Notes under the pieces: generated by a model | Databases searched by the model: none | The model's input: the letters and a program-made list of their open reading frames with translations, nothing else | What the model was told of the DNA's origin: nothing | In this document: one piece after another, positions 1 to 8,686 of the stretch | Layout: each line of letters opens with the position of its first letter | Numbering within the stretch: the first letter of the stretch is position 1 | Made by a program: the position numbers and the translations under genes | Assembly (NCBI GenBank): GCA_030427705.1 | Contig: JAUIBR010000050.1 | Location: forward strand, 1 to 47,243 | Direction of reading: 5' to 3' | DNA: 47,243 nt | From: a bacterium | Lineage (GTDB): Bacteria; Myxococcota_A; Bradymonadia; Bradymonadales; Bradymonadaceae

Positions 1-1829
1 GCCATCACACCAAATGCTTCGGCGGATTCCAATTCTTGGATACCCGGTTGCACCGTGACGTGTCCCACTTCCCACGCTCCTGAACCAATCGGCTGGAATG
101 TCTCGGTGATGGCGCTGCCATTCAACGTGACGGTCGTGCCCGGTTTGCGAATGATGGTCATGTAGTCCGTGCTGTAGTTATTGGGCGTCAACAGGACGTA
201 GTCCTTGCGGTATTGGGACGTCGGCACGGAAAGCAACATCGCTGGATCGCCAATGCCGCTGGTTGTGCTGCCCTGAGACACCAGGAATTGCGCGACCGAA
301 ATCTTGCCCGTCGCCGAGACTTCGAAGTTCTGGTCGCTGAAGAACGCTACGTGCTCGCCCTTGTTCAATGTGACGTTGTTTGCGTCTTCCTGAGGCGGAT
401 TTGTTGTCAGCACGACACCGTCTTCTGCGGCAACAATCTTCCAATGGTCCATCTTCTGGCCGCGCCCTGGCGAGTGCGCCGCAAGGTAGTTGGTATCCCA
501 AGTCTCGATTGGGAAAAGCTGTTGCTGGAGGTGGTCCGCACAGCATGTGCTGGAATCTTCTTCATCGCCGGGGAAGCCACCGCCGCCTTGTTGCGGCGGA
601 TTGATGACGGCCTCTTCATGACCAGCGAACACGATGATGTTCTTGTTGGCCAGAATATATGTGCCCGTCAGGTCGTTCGCCCCACCGAATGAGTTTTCGG
701 CATCACCAGCCTGAAGGTTCAAGACTTCACCGCGCTGCAGCGCAAATCCACGCGTCACGCCGGGAGGGAATGAGTTGATGTTTCCACCTGGGGTCATCCG
801 CGCCGTCGACGTCACGTTGATGCCCGTAGTTCCGGGCTCAACCGCAAGGATGGTCACGTAACTATGTTGCGGCTCAGGGCATGGCAAACCGGGCAAGCAA
901 GGAATCATCTGCGAAGGCCAGTTTACGACCATGTACTCCTTGCCCAGCGTGTTGACCGGCAAGAGCAACGACGCGTCGTTCGAATAGACGTTCGAGTTGT
1001 TCAACGGGCTGAATTGGTGCGCCGAAACCGGGATGGACGACACGATATTGAATGCGTTGCGCGTCACGCCGGTTCCCGACACGTCGAGGCGAGGCATCGT
1101 GAAGGCACGAACGCTTCCCGCGGGAACGACGGGGTCTGCGACGTTCACGCTGACACCGGCGACCTGTGAGTAGAACGCGATGGTCGCATCCTTGAACTGG
1201 TCAGGGTTCGAAATCACAACCGAATGCGGCACTTCGTCCGGCTTCGGGTTCGTGGTTGGGTCGGTGTATTGATCGAGGTCGATCGTCCAGTATTCACAAC
1301 CGACGTAGCTGCTCTGGTACTTACCAAGCTCGCAGATCGCCTTGCAGCTGCCAGAATCGCAGACCGTGTCAGCAGGGCAGGCCATTGGGGCTTCGAAGCC
1401 AGTCCCGTCTGCGTTGCACAACTTCACCGACTCGCCGCCTTCACACACAAACGAGCCAGGGACGCAAACATTCGAAGTGCACTGGTCAACCAGGCATTGC
1501 TCACCGTTCGTGCAGGCTTCTGCGACAAACGCCGTGCCTTCATCGTTGCATCGATAGACCGCCGAGCCTGACTGGCATCCGCCGGATGAGCCAGAGGTGC
1601 ACTGCGCCTCGATCACTTCGTCGTTGTTGACGTTGTTTTCGTTGTTTTCGTTGTTCGCGTTGTTGCTGTTGGCATTGTTCGCGTTGTTCGCGTTGTTGCC
1701 GTTGTTGCCGTTGTTAACGTTGTTACCCTGACGGATATCGTTGTTCAGCGAGGAATCGCCATTCTTGATGGTGTCATCGCCGCAAGCGGCAAGGCTGAAA
1801 ACAGCAAGCAAAATACACAGTCGACGCAT
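1..1829 (-). CDS. IgGFc-binding-like lipoprotein with NNx linker (3' end outside window)
   Basis: Open minus-strand frame from ATG at 1829 to the window edge with no stop (609 codons visible). The start is preceded by an AAGGGG Shine-Dalgarno-like stretch about 7 nt upstream. Residues 1-16 form a short lipoprotein signal ending in the lipobox LAAC (Cys16). Residues about 36-69 are an NNx tripeptide linker (NNV, NNG, NNA, NNE). A Cys-rich segment of about 80 residues follows. The rest has motifs I associate with the IgGFc_binding family (PF17517): an EPQHSYVTILAVEPGTTG-type opening, TGTYILANKNIIVFAGHE, CCADHLQQQLFP and a SDQNFEVSATGKISVAQF-type stretch. The family is a beta-rich extracellular domain; the name does not show that this bacterium binds antibodies. 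Likely anchored at the outer membrane, facing the periplasm or exterior. It is the last visible gene of the minus-strand cluster, 141 bp downstream of the propeller gene. Confidence 0.8.
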   Translation of the reverse strand, partial: MRRLCILLAVFSLAACGDDTIKNGDSSLNNDIRQGNNVNNGNNGNNANNANNANSNNANNENNENNVNNDEVIEAQCTSGSSGGCQSGSAVYRCNDEGTAFVAEACTNGEQCLVDQCTSNVCVPGSFVCEGGESVKLCNADGTGFEAPMACPADTVCDSGSCKAICELGKYQSSYVGCEYWTIDLDQYTDPTTNPKPDEVPHSVVISNPDQFKDATIAFYSQVAGVSVNVADPVVPAGSVRAFTMPRLDVSGTGVTRNAFNIVSSIPVSAHQFSPLNNSNVYSNDASLLLPVNTLGKEYMVVNWPSQMIPCLPGLPCPEPQHSYVTILAVEPGTTGINVTSTARMTPGGNINSFPPGVTRGFALQRGEVLNLQAGDAENSFGGANDLTGTYILANKNIIVFAGHEEAVINPPQQGGGGFPGDEEDSSTCCADHLQQQLFPIETWDTNYLAAHSPGRGQKMDHWKIVAAEDGVVLTTNPPQEDANNVTLNKGEHVAFFSDQNFEVSATGKISVAQFLVSQGSTTSGIGDPAMLLSVPTSQYRKDYVLLTPNNYSTDYMTIIRKPGTTVTLNGSAITETFQPIGSGAWEVGHVTVQPGIQELESAEAFGVM

Positions 1830-1939
1830 ATCGAACCCCTTGGGAATGCTACGAAAGTCGTAGCAGCGGTTTTTTGATGGCGCCGACTATGTATCAGGTC
1901 ATGTGCGATAATTCCACACAATTAAGTAAGTACTCACTA

Positions 1940-1961
1940 GGTACGCCAGCTTTGACGTACC
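1940..1961. promoter_or_regulatory. Inverted repeat between propeller gene and IgGFc-like lipoprotein gene
   Basis: GGTACG (1940-1945) and CGTACC (1956-1961) form a perfect 6-bp inverted repeat with a 10-nt loop. It lies 10 bp past the stop of the LVIVD gene and about 110 bp upstream of the lipoprotein start. It could be a weak terminator hairpin, but no T-run follows on the minus strand, or an operator in the lipoprotein promoter region. The rest of the 141-bp gap shows nothing I can name. Confidence 0.25.
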
Positions 1962-1970
1962 CCACGATTC

Positions 1971-3026
1971 TCACTGTGAAGTCTCTGCGATAACTCGTTC
2001 AAACACAGATCCAGTGGTGAGTTTGTAAACGATGAACTCCTCGCCCTGCACTGCGAACAGGTGGCCATCCGACACGATGGCATCATCGACACCCTCCATG
2101 CATGTCAATGAGCGTGACCAGTGGGCTTCTCGTTCCTCCTCGGTCATCTTCGAATCATCACATGGAATCTCGACATAGGCGCCGTCATCGTCTGCTTCGT
2201 ACTGCTTGAACAACTCGCCGGCCCATCCTGCAACTGGGTCATATCCCAGACACGTGTAGTGGTCGTAAAACCCAAGCGCCGCGCCACCACCGACGGCGAG
2301 CAATGTCTTCGGCCAAGAACAATCGAACTCAAACTCAGTGGCAATCGTCGTTGGGTTTTGTGGATCCACGATCAGAATCTTCTCGCTGCCAATGCACCAG
2401 ACTTGGTCGCCAACCTTGGTGACACGACTCGCATTGAACTCCTCGGGGGAGATTCGACCGAGCGCATTTAACCCACCGTCCTGGACAGTGAAGACACGCA
2501 GACCGCCGGACGCGCCGGCTGCAAAGACATGGTCATTGGCGATGACCACGCCCTCAACGAATCCCTCGTCCAGTTTGTGTTGGTCGACGATGCGCGCGTC
2601 GGAGAGGTCGTTGATACGCATCAAGCCCAGGCCGTCCCAATTCATTGCGAGCACTGCGAATTCGCCTATCACAGCGACATCGTAAATGCTCTTACCCAGG
2701 GCCAAGCCACAATCAAAATAGTCCGGATTGGCGGGGTCGCTGACATCGATGAAGTTCAGAGCTCGATTGCTTTCTGCCGCGAGAAGCGTATCGCCCAATA
2801 AGGCGACGGAAGCGATGTTGTGCTTGAAACGCATCGTTTCGGCCACCACAGGCTCGGTGGGGTTCGACATGTCGACGATCGTCAGGGCGTGTGATGAGCC
2901 ATAGCGGGCTGAAATGAAAGCGTGGTCCTTGTGAATGACCATCTTCCCCCCGGCCGCAATGGGGACAGAGCCGACCTTGTCCAAGTGGGGACCAACTGCA
3001 GCGTATTCTTGAATTTGCGAACCCAT
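1971..3026 (-). CDS. LVIVD-like beta-propeller protein, copy A
   Basis: 351 residues without signal peptide or membrane segment, so probably cytosolic. The chain is built from about six to seven blade-like repeats of 40-45 residues. Each has a hydrophobic strand, a short turn and an x-IVD-x-(S/Q)NP-type end (for example LTIVDMSNP, NFIDVSDPANP, LIVDPQNP). These resemble LVIVD repeats (PF08309) of beta-propellers. No catalytic motif is visible; such propellers usually act as binding platforms. Two adjacent ATG codons exist (3029 and 3026). I chose 3026 because the paralogue at 8687-9742 begins at the equivalent Met and has the same length, and because GGAGG lies 6 nt before it. The start overlaps the stop of the upstream large gene as TGATG, which indicates translational coupling. 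The function is unknown; co-occurrence twice with the 1,113-residue protein suggests a partner. Confidence 0.75.
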   Translation of the reverse strand: MGSQIQEYAAVGPHLDKVGSVPIAAGGKMVIHKDHAFISARYGSSHALTIVDMSNPTEPVVAETMRFKHNIASVALLGDTLLAAESNRALNFIDVSDPANPDYFDCGLALGKSIYDVAVIGEFAVLAMNWDGLGLMRINDLSDARIVDQHKLDEGFVEGVVIANDHVFAAGASGGLRVFTVQDGGLNALGRISPEEFNASRVTKVGDQVWCIGSEKILIVDPQNPTTIATEFEFDCSWPKTLLAVGGGAALGFYDHYTCLGYDPVAGWAGELFKQYEADDDGAYVEIPCDDSKMTEEEREAHWSRSLTCMEGVDDAIVSDGHLFAVQGEEFIVYKLTTGSVFERVIAETSQ

Positions 3027-6000
3027 CATTCACCTCCCAATTCAGCGACGAGTTGTCGGTAGGCTTCGGTATCTCGAGCCGGGGCCAAATCATCATCAGC
3101 CTCGAATTTCTCGATCGTATAGGTCTCATGAAGCTGCGATGCTTCGCGCAATACCGCGACGGCATCATCGGTACGACCGGTGTTTGCGAACACGCACGCG
3201 GCATTGAACTTTGCCATCGCGAAATACTGCCGGAAGACACCCGCAATCTGTGCGTCCAAATCGCCTCCCAAAATGGAGGCCATCAATGGGTCTCGTGTTG
3301 ACGGGTCATAGTCGAATCGCGACCAGTCCTTTTCGAACAGCGCGTCAAACGTCTGCGCAGCTGCTGACGCATCGCCTTTGCGATATTCCAGCACGCCTTT
3401 ATTTGTCGTCAGAAGAACGTATTCAGGCTTTTTGTCGCTAATCTCATCCCGCATCTTCTCTAACAATGCGATTCCTTCATCGTGCGCGTCCAGCGCATGA
3501 ATAGCGACGTAGACCGATTTGAAGACGGTCTGGACCGTCGATGACGGCAGCTCTTTCGCCGTCTTCAGAACCAAGTCGTGTCGACCCGCCTCCGCCAACC
3601 GATCGAGTACATCTCGGGCGGTCGCGCCGGTTAGTCGACGGATGATCCAAGCCAAATCCTCATGGACAGGTTCGAATGCCAAGACCTGGTCGCGGAATCC
3701 TTCATGCGGCCAGTACAGCATCAGCAAGGCCTTTCGACGTGATTCGTCCTTTCGAAACCATCTGTAGGCCTGCAGAAGCCGCTGTCCAAACACCTCGTAT
3801 TGGTCGCCGAGTTTACGACAAATGGCAGATGTGATGTTCCAAGAGTCCGGCGTCATTCTCTCGGCCAAGTCAGCATCGGACAACGACTGCATCTGCGCAT
3901 CGAACTCGAGCTCCAACACTGCCTCGCGTCGGGCCTCGGCCAACTGTTCCTCAGTCAGCTTCGCCGCCAAACGCTCTAGTCCGCGATAATAGGGGTCGTG
4001 GTCCATCGAACGCTGCCCGTCCCGAAACTCGCCTTCGCGATAGCAATCGGACTGGAAGTAGTCGTAGGCCCAACGATACGCCGTATATCCGTGAGGCGTC
4101 TGCGCGGTGTCCCACGCTTGAGGACTCACATCCGTGAATTGGAAAAACGCCTTACGATATACAATGTCATCATTTGACAATGTTTTTATCGCCGCCACAC
4201 AGGCGTCGGCCGCTGGACTAGCTCCTTGGTCGCGGGCAATCAGTTCATTTCGTAAATACAATAACATCGGGTGGTCTGGATACGTTTCAAGCAACGCTCC
4301 GATATCAGGACACCCACCGGCGTCGATCTCAAATCGAGTCAGCAGCAACCGTGCTCGGCGCAAGAGTTGTTCTGCCTCGTCGTCGCGGTCACAAGCCTCA
4401 AGAATCTGCACGACACGTTTGGTCGATTCGATATCTTCAAGTTTGTGGCGCCCTTTGTCGTCGAGCTTGATTGCGAGGGAAACGGCGAATGACTGAACCG
4501 CGTCATCCCCTTTTGCCGCTTCAGACAAACGGGCAATGATCGCGTCAATATCCTCAGCCTCTTGGATGTTCTTGGTGAAGAGGTCGATCGCCTTCTGATT
4601 GTCTATCAGGACGTTCATCCAGGCGTGCGCACTCGCAAACGTCGATGAATCTGCATCGAATCCAGCGCGAAATTCTTCCCACTTCAGTCTAGGAAGACGC
4701 TCGGCCCAACCCGCGTAGAAATCCATCATGTGATACTGGTCGCGCTCGCAGTACTCGTGGATCATTGCCGGTGGCGACTCGAGCCCTATCTTAAACAACA
4801 CCTCGGCGAATTTCTTGATCTGTTGACCACTACCCCGGTTGGGTTTGCACCACCGATCGAGTAAATCAACCAGACTGGGCGCGAGAGACTTAGCGCGCTC
4901 ACCAAGTCCTTCGACCCGATTCATCACAAAATCCCAACACCCACCGAAACCTGGAAACGACTCGGGCAGTACAGCGATGACCTCTGATAACGCCTCGATA
5001 TAGTCATCATCGATATGCTCAATCTGATAGTTTGCGGCGCCCCAACGATCGAGCTTGATGACTTCATCACCATGCTTTTCGCGAAGATCGATTTCTTTCA
5101 TTCGAACGCGAACGGCGATGTGTGGGTGCTTGCGCGCCTTTGCGAACGCTGCCTCAACATCGGCCTGCAACGCCGGTTTCGCGTCTTCAGGCACGCCGCG
5201 CCAGTGATAAAACAGCCGTCCTAAAGCGCTCCTTCCTGCTTCCAGCGCGTCATCGAGCTCAAGACCTTCCAATGTCGGGAACTCCGAGCTCAGATCTGCG
5301 CGGACATATTCAATCGCGTCATCTCGATTCTCAGAACCTAAGGACCACCAAAGATGAGCGAGATCGACGGAATCAACTTTCCAAGGGATGGCGTTGTGTG
5401 CCGGCTGAAGTTCCTCGTTGGGCTCACTGCCATCACGTTTCAGGATAGCAACCTGAAGTGTGTTTGCGCGTAGGTCGTCATTTGAGTTTAACAACTCGAC
5501 CAACTCCGCAAACTCCGGCGTATCAGGTTGGCCGGCGTACTCCAACAAATAGAGCCACTTCTCTTTGGTCGTCAGTTCGGGTGGAGGTTCGGCGGACTTC
5601 AGATGCTGGTCTCGGAGTGGATGGTCCGCAAGAAGAGCCTCGGACAAGACTTCGCCGACTTCGAACCAACCATCTGTAGAGCCTTCGTCGCCATAGCCCA
5701 AATCGCTGGTCACGAAGAGACGAAGTGGAAGCGCTTTTGGGAACTCGGCTATGGCCTCGCGAAGAAACAGCTCGCGCACAATCTCCTGCGCGAAAATCGC
5801 GTATTGAGCCTGGCGCACGTGGCTAAAGATCAGCGACCCATCTATGACCTCGTCTTCGTGTTTGAGCTGATAGCGCTCACCGTCTTCGAGGGCGTAGATG
5901 AAGTCGTAGGTGTCTTCATCGTCCTCGGTCTCGGGGTCATAGTTGTCTTCTTCCGAGACAAGTTGGTGATAGAGGCCGTATTGAGCTTTCCAGTGCCCAT

Positions 6001-6367
6001 CCGAAACGCTGACCGAGCGAATATTCGCATCGCCATGTCCGTATGTGCTGACCGCAACAACCAGCGCATTGAACGGTTGAATTCGGTGCTTCTGGTCCGC
6101 GCCAGGGCTACGGGACTCAAGCAAGACTTCCTCTAAGAACTCCAACAGTTCCTCACGCTCCATCCAACGCAGCGTGAATTGCTTCATCATTCGATCGAAG
6201 CCGTAGGCAGGACTGACGTACTCGTCGTCACGATCGGATAGATAGTCCGTGGGTTTCCCCTGAATCTTCTGATTGTCTGACGCGTGGAAAATCGTACGCA
6301 ATAACTCAAGGGCGGTCGCGGGACCGCCTTCGGTCCACGCCGACGCAATTGCATCTTCGTAGCTCAT
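3026..6367 (-). CDS. Large acidic alpha-helical repeat protein of unknown function, copy A (1,113 aa)
   Basis: 1,113 residues, strongly acidic, no signal peptide and no obvious transmembrane helix. The N-terminal ~210 residues (YEDAIASAW, GFDRMMKQF, a stretch of E/D around 140-160, YALEDGERYQL) form a distinct conserved block. Most of the remainder reads as helix pairs like TPR/HEAT solenoids, and the last ~150 residues look most TPR-like (NKGVLEYRKGDASAAAQTFDALF, AKFNAACVFANTGRTDDAVAVLREA). No enzyme motif is seen. It is paralogous to 9742-13086. Both copies share about 45 bp of upstream sequence (CGGATCTA...GAGTCGAA before ATG), so the duplicated unit includes the leader. It is followed at TGATG by a beta-propeller gene, so the two products are likely made together. 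It begins 76 bp after the lipoprotein gene and may be co-transcribed with it. The function cannot be named from sequence. Confidence 0.7.
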   Translation of the reverse strand: MSYEDAIASAWTEGGPATALELLRTIFHASDNQKIQGKPTDYLSDRDDEYVSPAYGFDRMMKQFTLRWMEREELLEFLEEVLLESRSPGADQKHRIQPFNALVVAVSTYGHGDANIRSVSVSDGHWKAQYGLYHQLVSEEDNYDPETEDDEDTYDFIYALEDGERYQLKHEDEVIDGSLIFSHVRQAQYAIFAQEIVRELFLREAIAEFPKALPLRLFVTSDLGYGDEGSTDGWFEVGEVLSEALLADHPLRDQHLKSAEPPPELTTKEKWLYLLEYAGQPDTPEFAELVELLNSNDDLRANTLQVAILKRDGSEPNEELQPAHNAIPWKVDSVDLAHLWWSLGSENRDDAIEYVRADLSSEFPTLEGLELDDALEAGRSALGRLFYHWRGVPEDAKPALQADVEAAFAKARKHPHIAVRVRMKEIDLREKHGDEVIKLDRWGAANYQIEHIDDDYIEALSEVIAVLPESFPGFGGCWDFVMNRVEGLGERAKSLAPSLVDLLDRWCKPNRGSGQQIKKFAEVLFKIGLESPPAMIHEYCERDQYHMMDFYAGWAERLPRLKWEEFRAGFDADSSTFASAHAWMNVLIDNQKAIDLFTKNIQEAEDIDAIIARLSEAAKGDDAVQSFAVSLAIKLDDKGRHKLEDIESTKRVVQILEACDRDDEAEQLLRRARLLLTRFEIDAGGCPDIGALLETYPDHPMLLYLRNELIARDQGASPAADACVAAIKTLSNDDIVYRKAFFQFTDVSPQAWDTAQTPHGYTAYRWAYDYFQSDCYREGEFRDGQRSMDHDPYYRGLERLAAKLTEEQLAEARREAVLELEFDAQMQSLSDADLAERMTPDSWNITSAICRKLGDQYEVFGQRLLQAYRWFRKDESRRKALLMLYWPHEGFRDQVLAFEPVHEDLAWIIRRLTGATARDVLDRLAEAGRHDLVLKTAKELPSSTVQTVFKSVYVAIHALDAHDEGIALLEKMRDEISDKKPEYVLLTTNKGVLEYRKGDASAAAQTFDALFEKDWSRFDYDPSTRDPLMASILGGDLDAQIAGVFRQYFAMAKFNAACVFANTGRTDDAVAVLREASQLHETYTIEKFEADDDLAPARDTEAYRQLVAELGGE

Positions 6368-6443
6368 CTTCGACTCGGTTGTGGTTGAGCGCGAAGACTA
6401 GATCCGAACCACACAAGTTGGCCATGAGTTTCTTGGTACTCGT

Positions 6444-7811
6444 CTATTCAACTTCCCATTGGGCGGGGCTGAATCGCTCGAACGGACCCGTGCAGGTCGC
6501 TGGGTCGAGCCCCGTGCACTGCGTTAAGTACTCGCCGCGAAGGCGGATGACGCCCGGTGCGGTGCGATTGGTGATGCCCAGGTTGATATCGCCCAGCCGT
6601 ACGAAGGAATCCGCAGCCAGCTCACGCAGACCACCTTCGCCGTTTGGACACGGCTCTTCCGCAATCGTTACCCAGCCCGTCTGCGGATCTGAGACCTGCA
6701 CTTCATATGCGGGGCATGTGATGTAGTTGGGGTCGGCGCCGATTCCCGGCTTCGTCCAGTACACTTCCAAGGTCGAGTTCCAGCTCAGGTTTTCTGGATT
6801 TCTTAGGAAGAGACCGGGCGTTGAACCACCGTTGACTTTCGTGCATTGGCCGACCGTGTCGGCCGCGCCGACGTTCGAACAACCACATGCGTCATCACAC
6901 CCAAGCGTCGCGTTCTCGCAGGTCCAATCGTAAGGGCAGTCGCGGCTGCCGACGCACTCTTTCAGGCCAGTTGGTTTTGCTCGGCAGACACCGACGGCGC
7001 CGCTAAGAATGTCGCCGCCATAGCAGCTACCACGCTGTGCGTTCGTGCAGTCGTCATCTGTGAAGCACGCGTCGCCATTGCATAACGCTGGGAGGCTCTG
7101 GCAGATGCCGTCGCTTCCGCCTTCACCAGGGAACATTGGCGGGAAATCGCCGCGACCGTCGCAGTACAAACCGTCGGCGCAAGCGTCCTCATCCAACGGC
7201 CACGCGCAGACATCCCCTGCATCGCCCGCGGGAACGGGGCACGCGGTCATCTGGGTTTCGTCCCATGACGAGCAGTCGTACCAACCGAACGCGTTCTCCC
7301 AGCAGAAATAGTCGCCGCCCATGTTGGGGCAGGACGCCAGGAACGAACCGCCACCACAGCACTCTTTGACCGGGCATTCCCAGTCGATGACGACGATATT
7401 GTCGCCAACGCTGAGCTCGTTCGGACACACGCCAGGCTCAATATTATTGGCGTTGTTCGTGTTGTTGAGGTTGTTCAGATTGTTGACGTTGTTGACGTTG
7501 TTTTCGTTGTTGGGCTCTGAGTTTTCGCGCAGCTCCCAAAACTCGATGATGTCATCTAGTTCGTCGTCCATCAGGTTCGGATCGGACGAGCACAACACCG
7601 CACCATTCGGGCGATCGAAGCGATGCGCAAAGTCTGGTGGGCAGTCAAACCCTTCAATGATCAGGGCAGCGTTGTAGTAGCAGTACGTCTCGTCGTTGCG
7701 CTGAATGGTATCGCCGTCACCGCACAGGTTTTCGGCTTCTTTCGTCGCATCGTCTGAACATCCAAACAGCGCAAACAGCAGCGCAATCATCAGGTAGTAT
7801 CGCATCTTCAT
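6444..7811 (-). CDS. Cys-rich NNx-linker lipoprotein
   Basis: 455 residues from ATG 7811; the open frame extends further upstream, but the signal peptide begins at MKMRYYLMIALL. The lipobox LFGC gives a lipidated Cys near residue 18. An acidic segment is followed by an NNx tripeptide run (NNE-NNV-NNV-NNL-NNL-NNT-NNA). Many paired cysteines then appear in short modules of the EGF/Dickkopf-like sort (CNGDACFTDDDC, CPYDWTCENATLGC, CGCSN), which suggests several disulfides in the periplasm or outside. The C-terminal ~100 residues are a beta-type domain (LSWNSTLEVYWTKPG). The start overlaps the stop of the upstream HTH gene by 4 nt (ATGA), so the regulator and this lipoprotein form a coupled pair. 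GAGG lies about 7 nt before the start. No family name is assigned. Confidence 0.75.
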   Translation of the reverse strand: MKMRYYLMIALLFALFGCSDDATKEAENLCGDGDTIQRNDETYCYYNAALIIEGFDCPPDFAHRFDRPNGAVLCSSDPNLMDDELDDIIEFWELRENSEPNNENNVNNVNNLNNLNNTNNANNIEPGVCPNELSVGDNIVVIDWECPVKECCGGGSFLASCPNMGGDYFCWENAFGWYDCSSWDETQMTACPVPAGDAGDVCAWPLDEDACADGLYCDGRGDFPPMFPGEGGSDGICQSLPALCNGDACFTDDDCTNAQRGSCYGGDILSGAVGVCRAKPTGLKECVGSRDCPYDWTCENATLGCDDACGCSNVGAADTVGQCTKVNGGSTPGLFLRNPENLSWNSTLEVYWTKPGIGADPNYITCPAYEVQVSDPQTGWVTIAEEPCPNGEGGLRELAADSFVRLGDINLGITNRTAPGVIRLRGEYLTQCTGLDPATCTGPFERFSPAQWEVE

Positions 7812-8569
7812 TTCTCGTCCTCGCCGAGTTGTCCTTTTCGTATGTAATCGTAGGGCGCCCAACAGATTGAAAGCCGCAACTGACGGGAGTCCGGCGCCGT
7901 TTGCGCTTCTTCATCAATCTGTTGGATGGTCGGAATCAGCGAGTCGCCAAAATGGGCGAGCAGCCGTTCGATATCGCCGTCTTTGATAAGAAAGCTCATG
8001 GTGCGGGCAAACGCTTCGGGCTCTTCATCGATGAAGCGCGCGTAGGCCGCGTCCGTGAGATTGCTGATGAAGGAAGTCAGACCGCCCATCCGCGCGATCA
8101 GCGTGTGATCGAGCTTACTGTGCACGTTCTTCTGAACGACCAGCTCGCCGTCGAGCTCAGCCACGCGACCGCTTTCGATCAAGTCATCGATAGCCTTATC
8201 GACCACCGTTTCATCTGATTCAAAGCGCTTCAGAAGCTGTTTCACCTTCTTGCGGCTGACCGGCGTCGCCCACAGCAGAAACTCGATACGCACAGGCAGG
8301 TCGTACTCACGTTCCGCATCCAGGAAGTTCTCGCGAAATCCCTTTTGCAGGCGTTTGACGTGCCGCTCGCTAATATCGAGCTGCTCTGAAATCTGTCGCA
8401 GCTTCAATCCGCGCGACTTCATTTCATGAAAGTACGCCATCCGAATCGACTCCTGCGCCTCTTGAAGCGAGGAGCCGAAAGCGTCGGAAAGCATTGCTAC
8501 AGAACGCCCAAAGGCGTGTAGCATGCGTTGGCGAAGCTCGTTCTGAGCCATGTCCGTCTTCTTCGTCAT
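7808..8569 (-). CDS. Helix-turn-helix protein, putative transcriptional regulator
   Basis: 253 residues when started at ATG 8569 (MTKKTDMAQ); the frame also allows 8605, and Met at 8551 (MAQNELRQ) is another candidate. Residues about 45-85 form a helix-turn-helix (GLKLRQISEQLDISERHVKRLQKGF), with the ISEQLDISERHVKRL part typical of a recognition unit. After that comes a helical/winged segment (PVSRKKVKQLLKRFESDETVVDKAIDDLIESGRVAELDGELVV) that reads like a second winged helix. The C-terminal half is helical with no recognisable ligand domain. It is translationally coupled to the downstream lipoprotein gene and sits between the two TPR/propeller modules, so it is a plausible local regulator. 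Palindromic motifs occur in the 81-bp gap just upstream. The family is not identified. Confidence 0.65.
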   Translation of the reverse strand: MTKKTDMAQNELRQRMLHAFGRSVAMLSDAFGSSLQEAQESIRMAYFHEMKSRGLKLRQISEQLDISERHVKRLQKGFRENFLDAEREYDLPVRIEFLLWATPVSRKKVKQLLKRFESDETVVDKAIDDLIESGRVAELDGELVVQKNVHSKLDHTLIARMGGLTSFISNLTDAAYARFIDEEPEAFARTMSFLIKDGDIERLLAHFGDSLIPTIQQIDEEAQTAPDSRQLRLSICWAPYDYIRKGQLGEDEK

Positions 8570-8613
8570 GATTGTGTTATAGAGAACTTCAAAACGCAGA
8601 TCCACAAAAAAGG

Positions 8614-8625
8614 GACATTTTTGTC
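8614..8625. promoter_or_regulatory. GACA-N4-TGTC inverted repeat upstream of HTH gene
   Basis: A perfect 4+4 inverted repeat GACA-TTTT-TGTC sits 45-56 bp upstream of the proposed HTH gene start in an AT-rich stretch. It could be an autoregulatory operator or part of the promoter. The evidence is only the symmetry and the position. Confidence 0.35.
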
Positions 8626-8643
8626 ACTTTTATTTTGAACGAT

Positions 8644-8663
8644 ACGTTAACGAAACGTTAACG
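8644..8663. promoter_or_regulatory. Tandem palindromes ACGTTAACG-AA-ACGTTAACG
   Basis: Two identical 9-bp blocks ACGTTAACG at 8644-8652 and 8655-8663 are spaced 11 bp start to start, about one helical turn. Each contains the perfect palindrome CGTTAACG. They lie between the stop of propeller copy B and the HTH gene, about 75 bp upstream of the HTH start. That arrangement suits cooperative binding of a dimeric regulator on one face of the DNA. The binding protein is unknown; the adjacent HTH protein is the obvious candidate. Confidence 0.45.
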
Positions 8664-8686
8664 GTCTTGCGAACCCTGCACAGAAT

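Noticed and set aside
5528-6136. 202-residue plus-strand frame inside the large gene copy A (similar 151-residue frame at 12505-12960)
   Set aside because: It is conserved in both copies only because the underlying gene is; it has no RBS or domain and is antisense to a better-supported frame.
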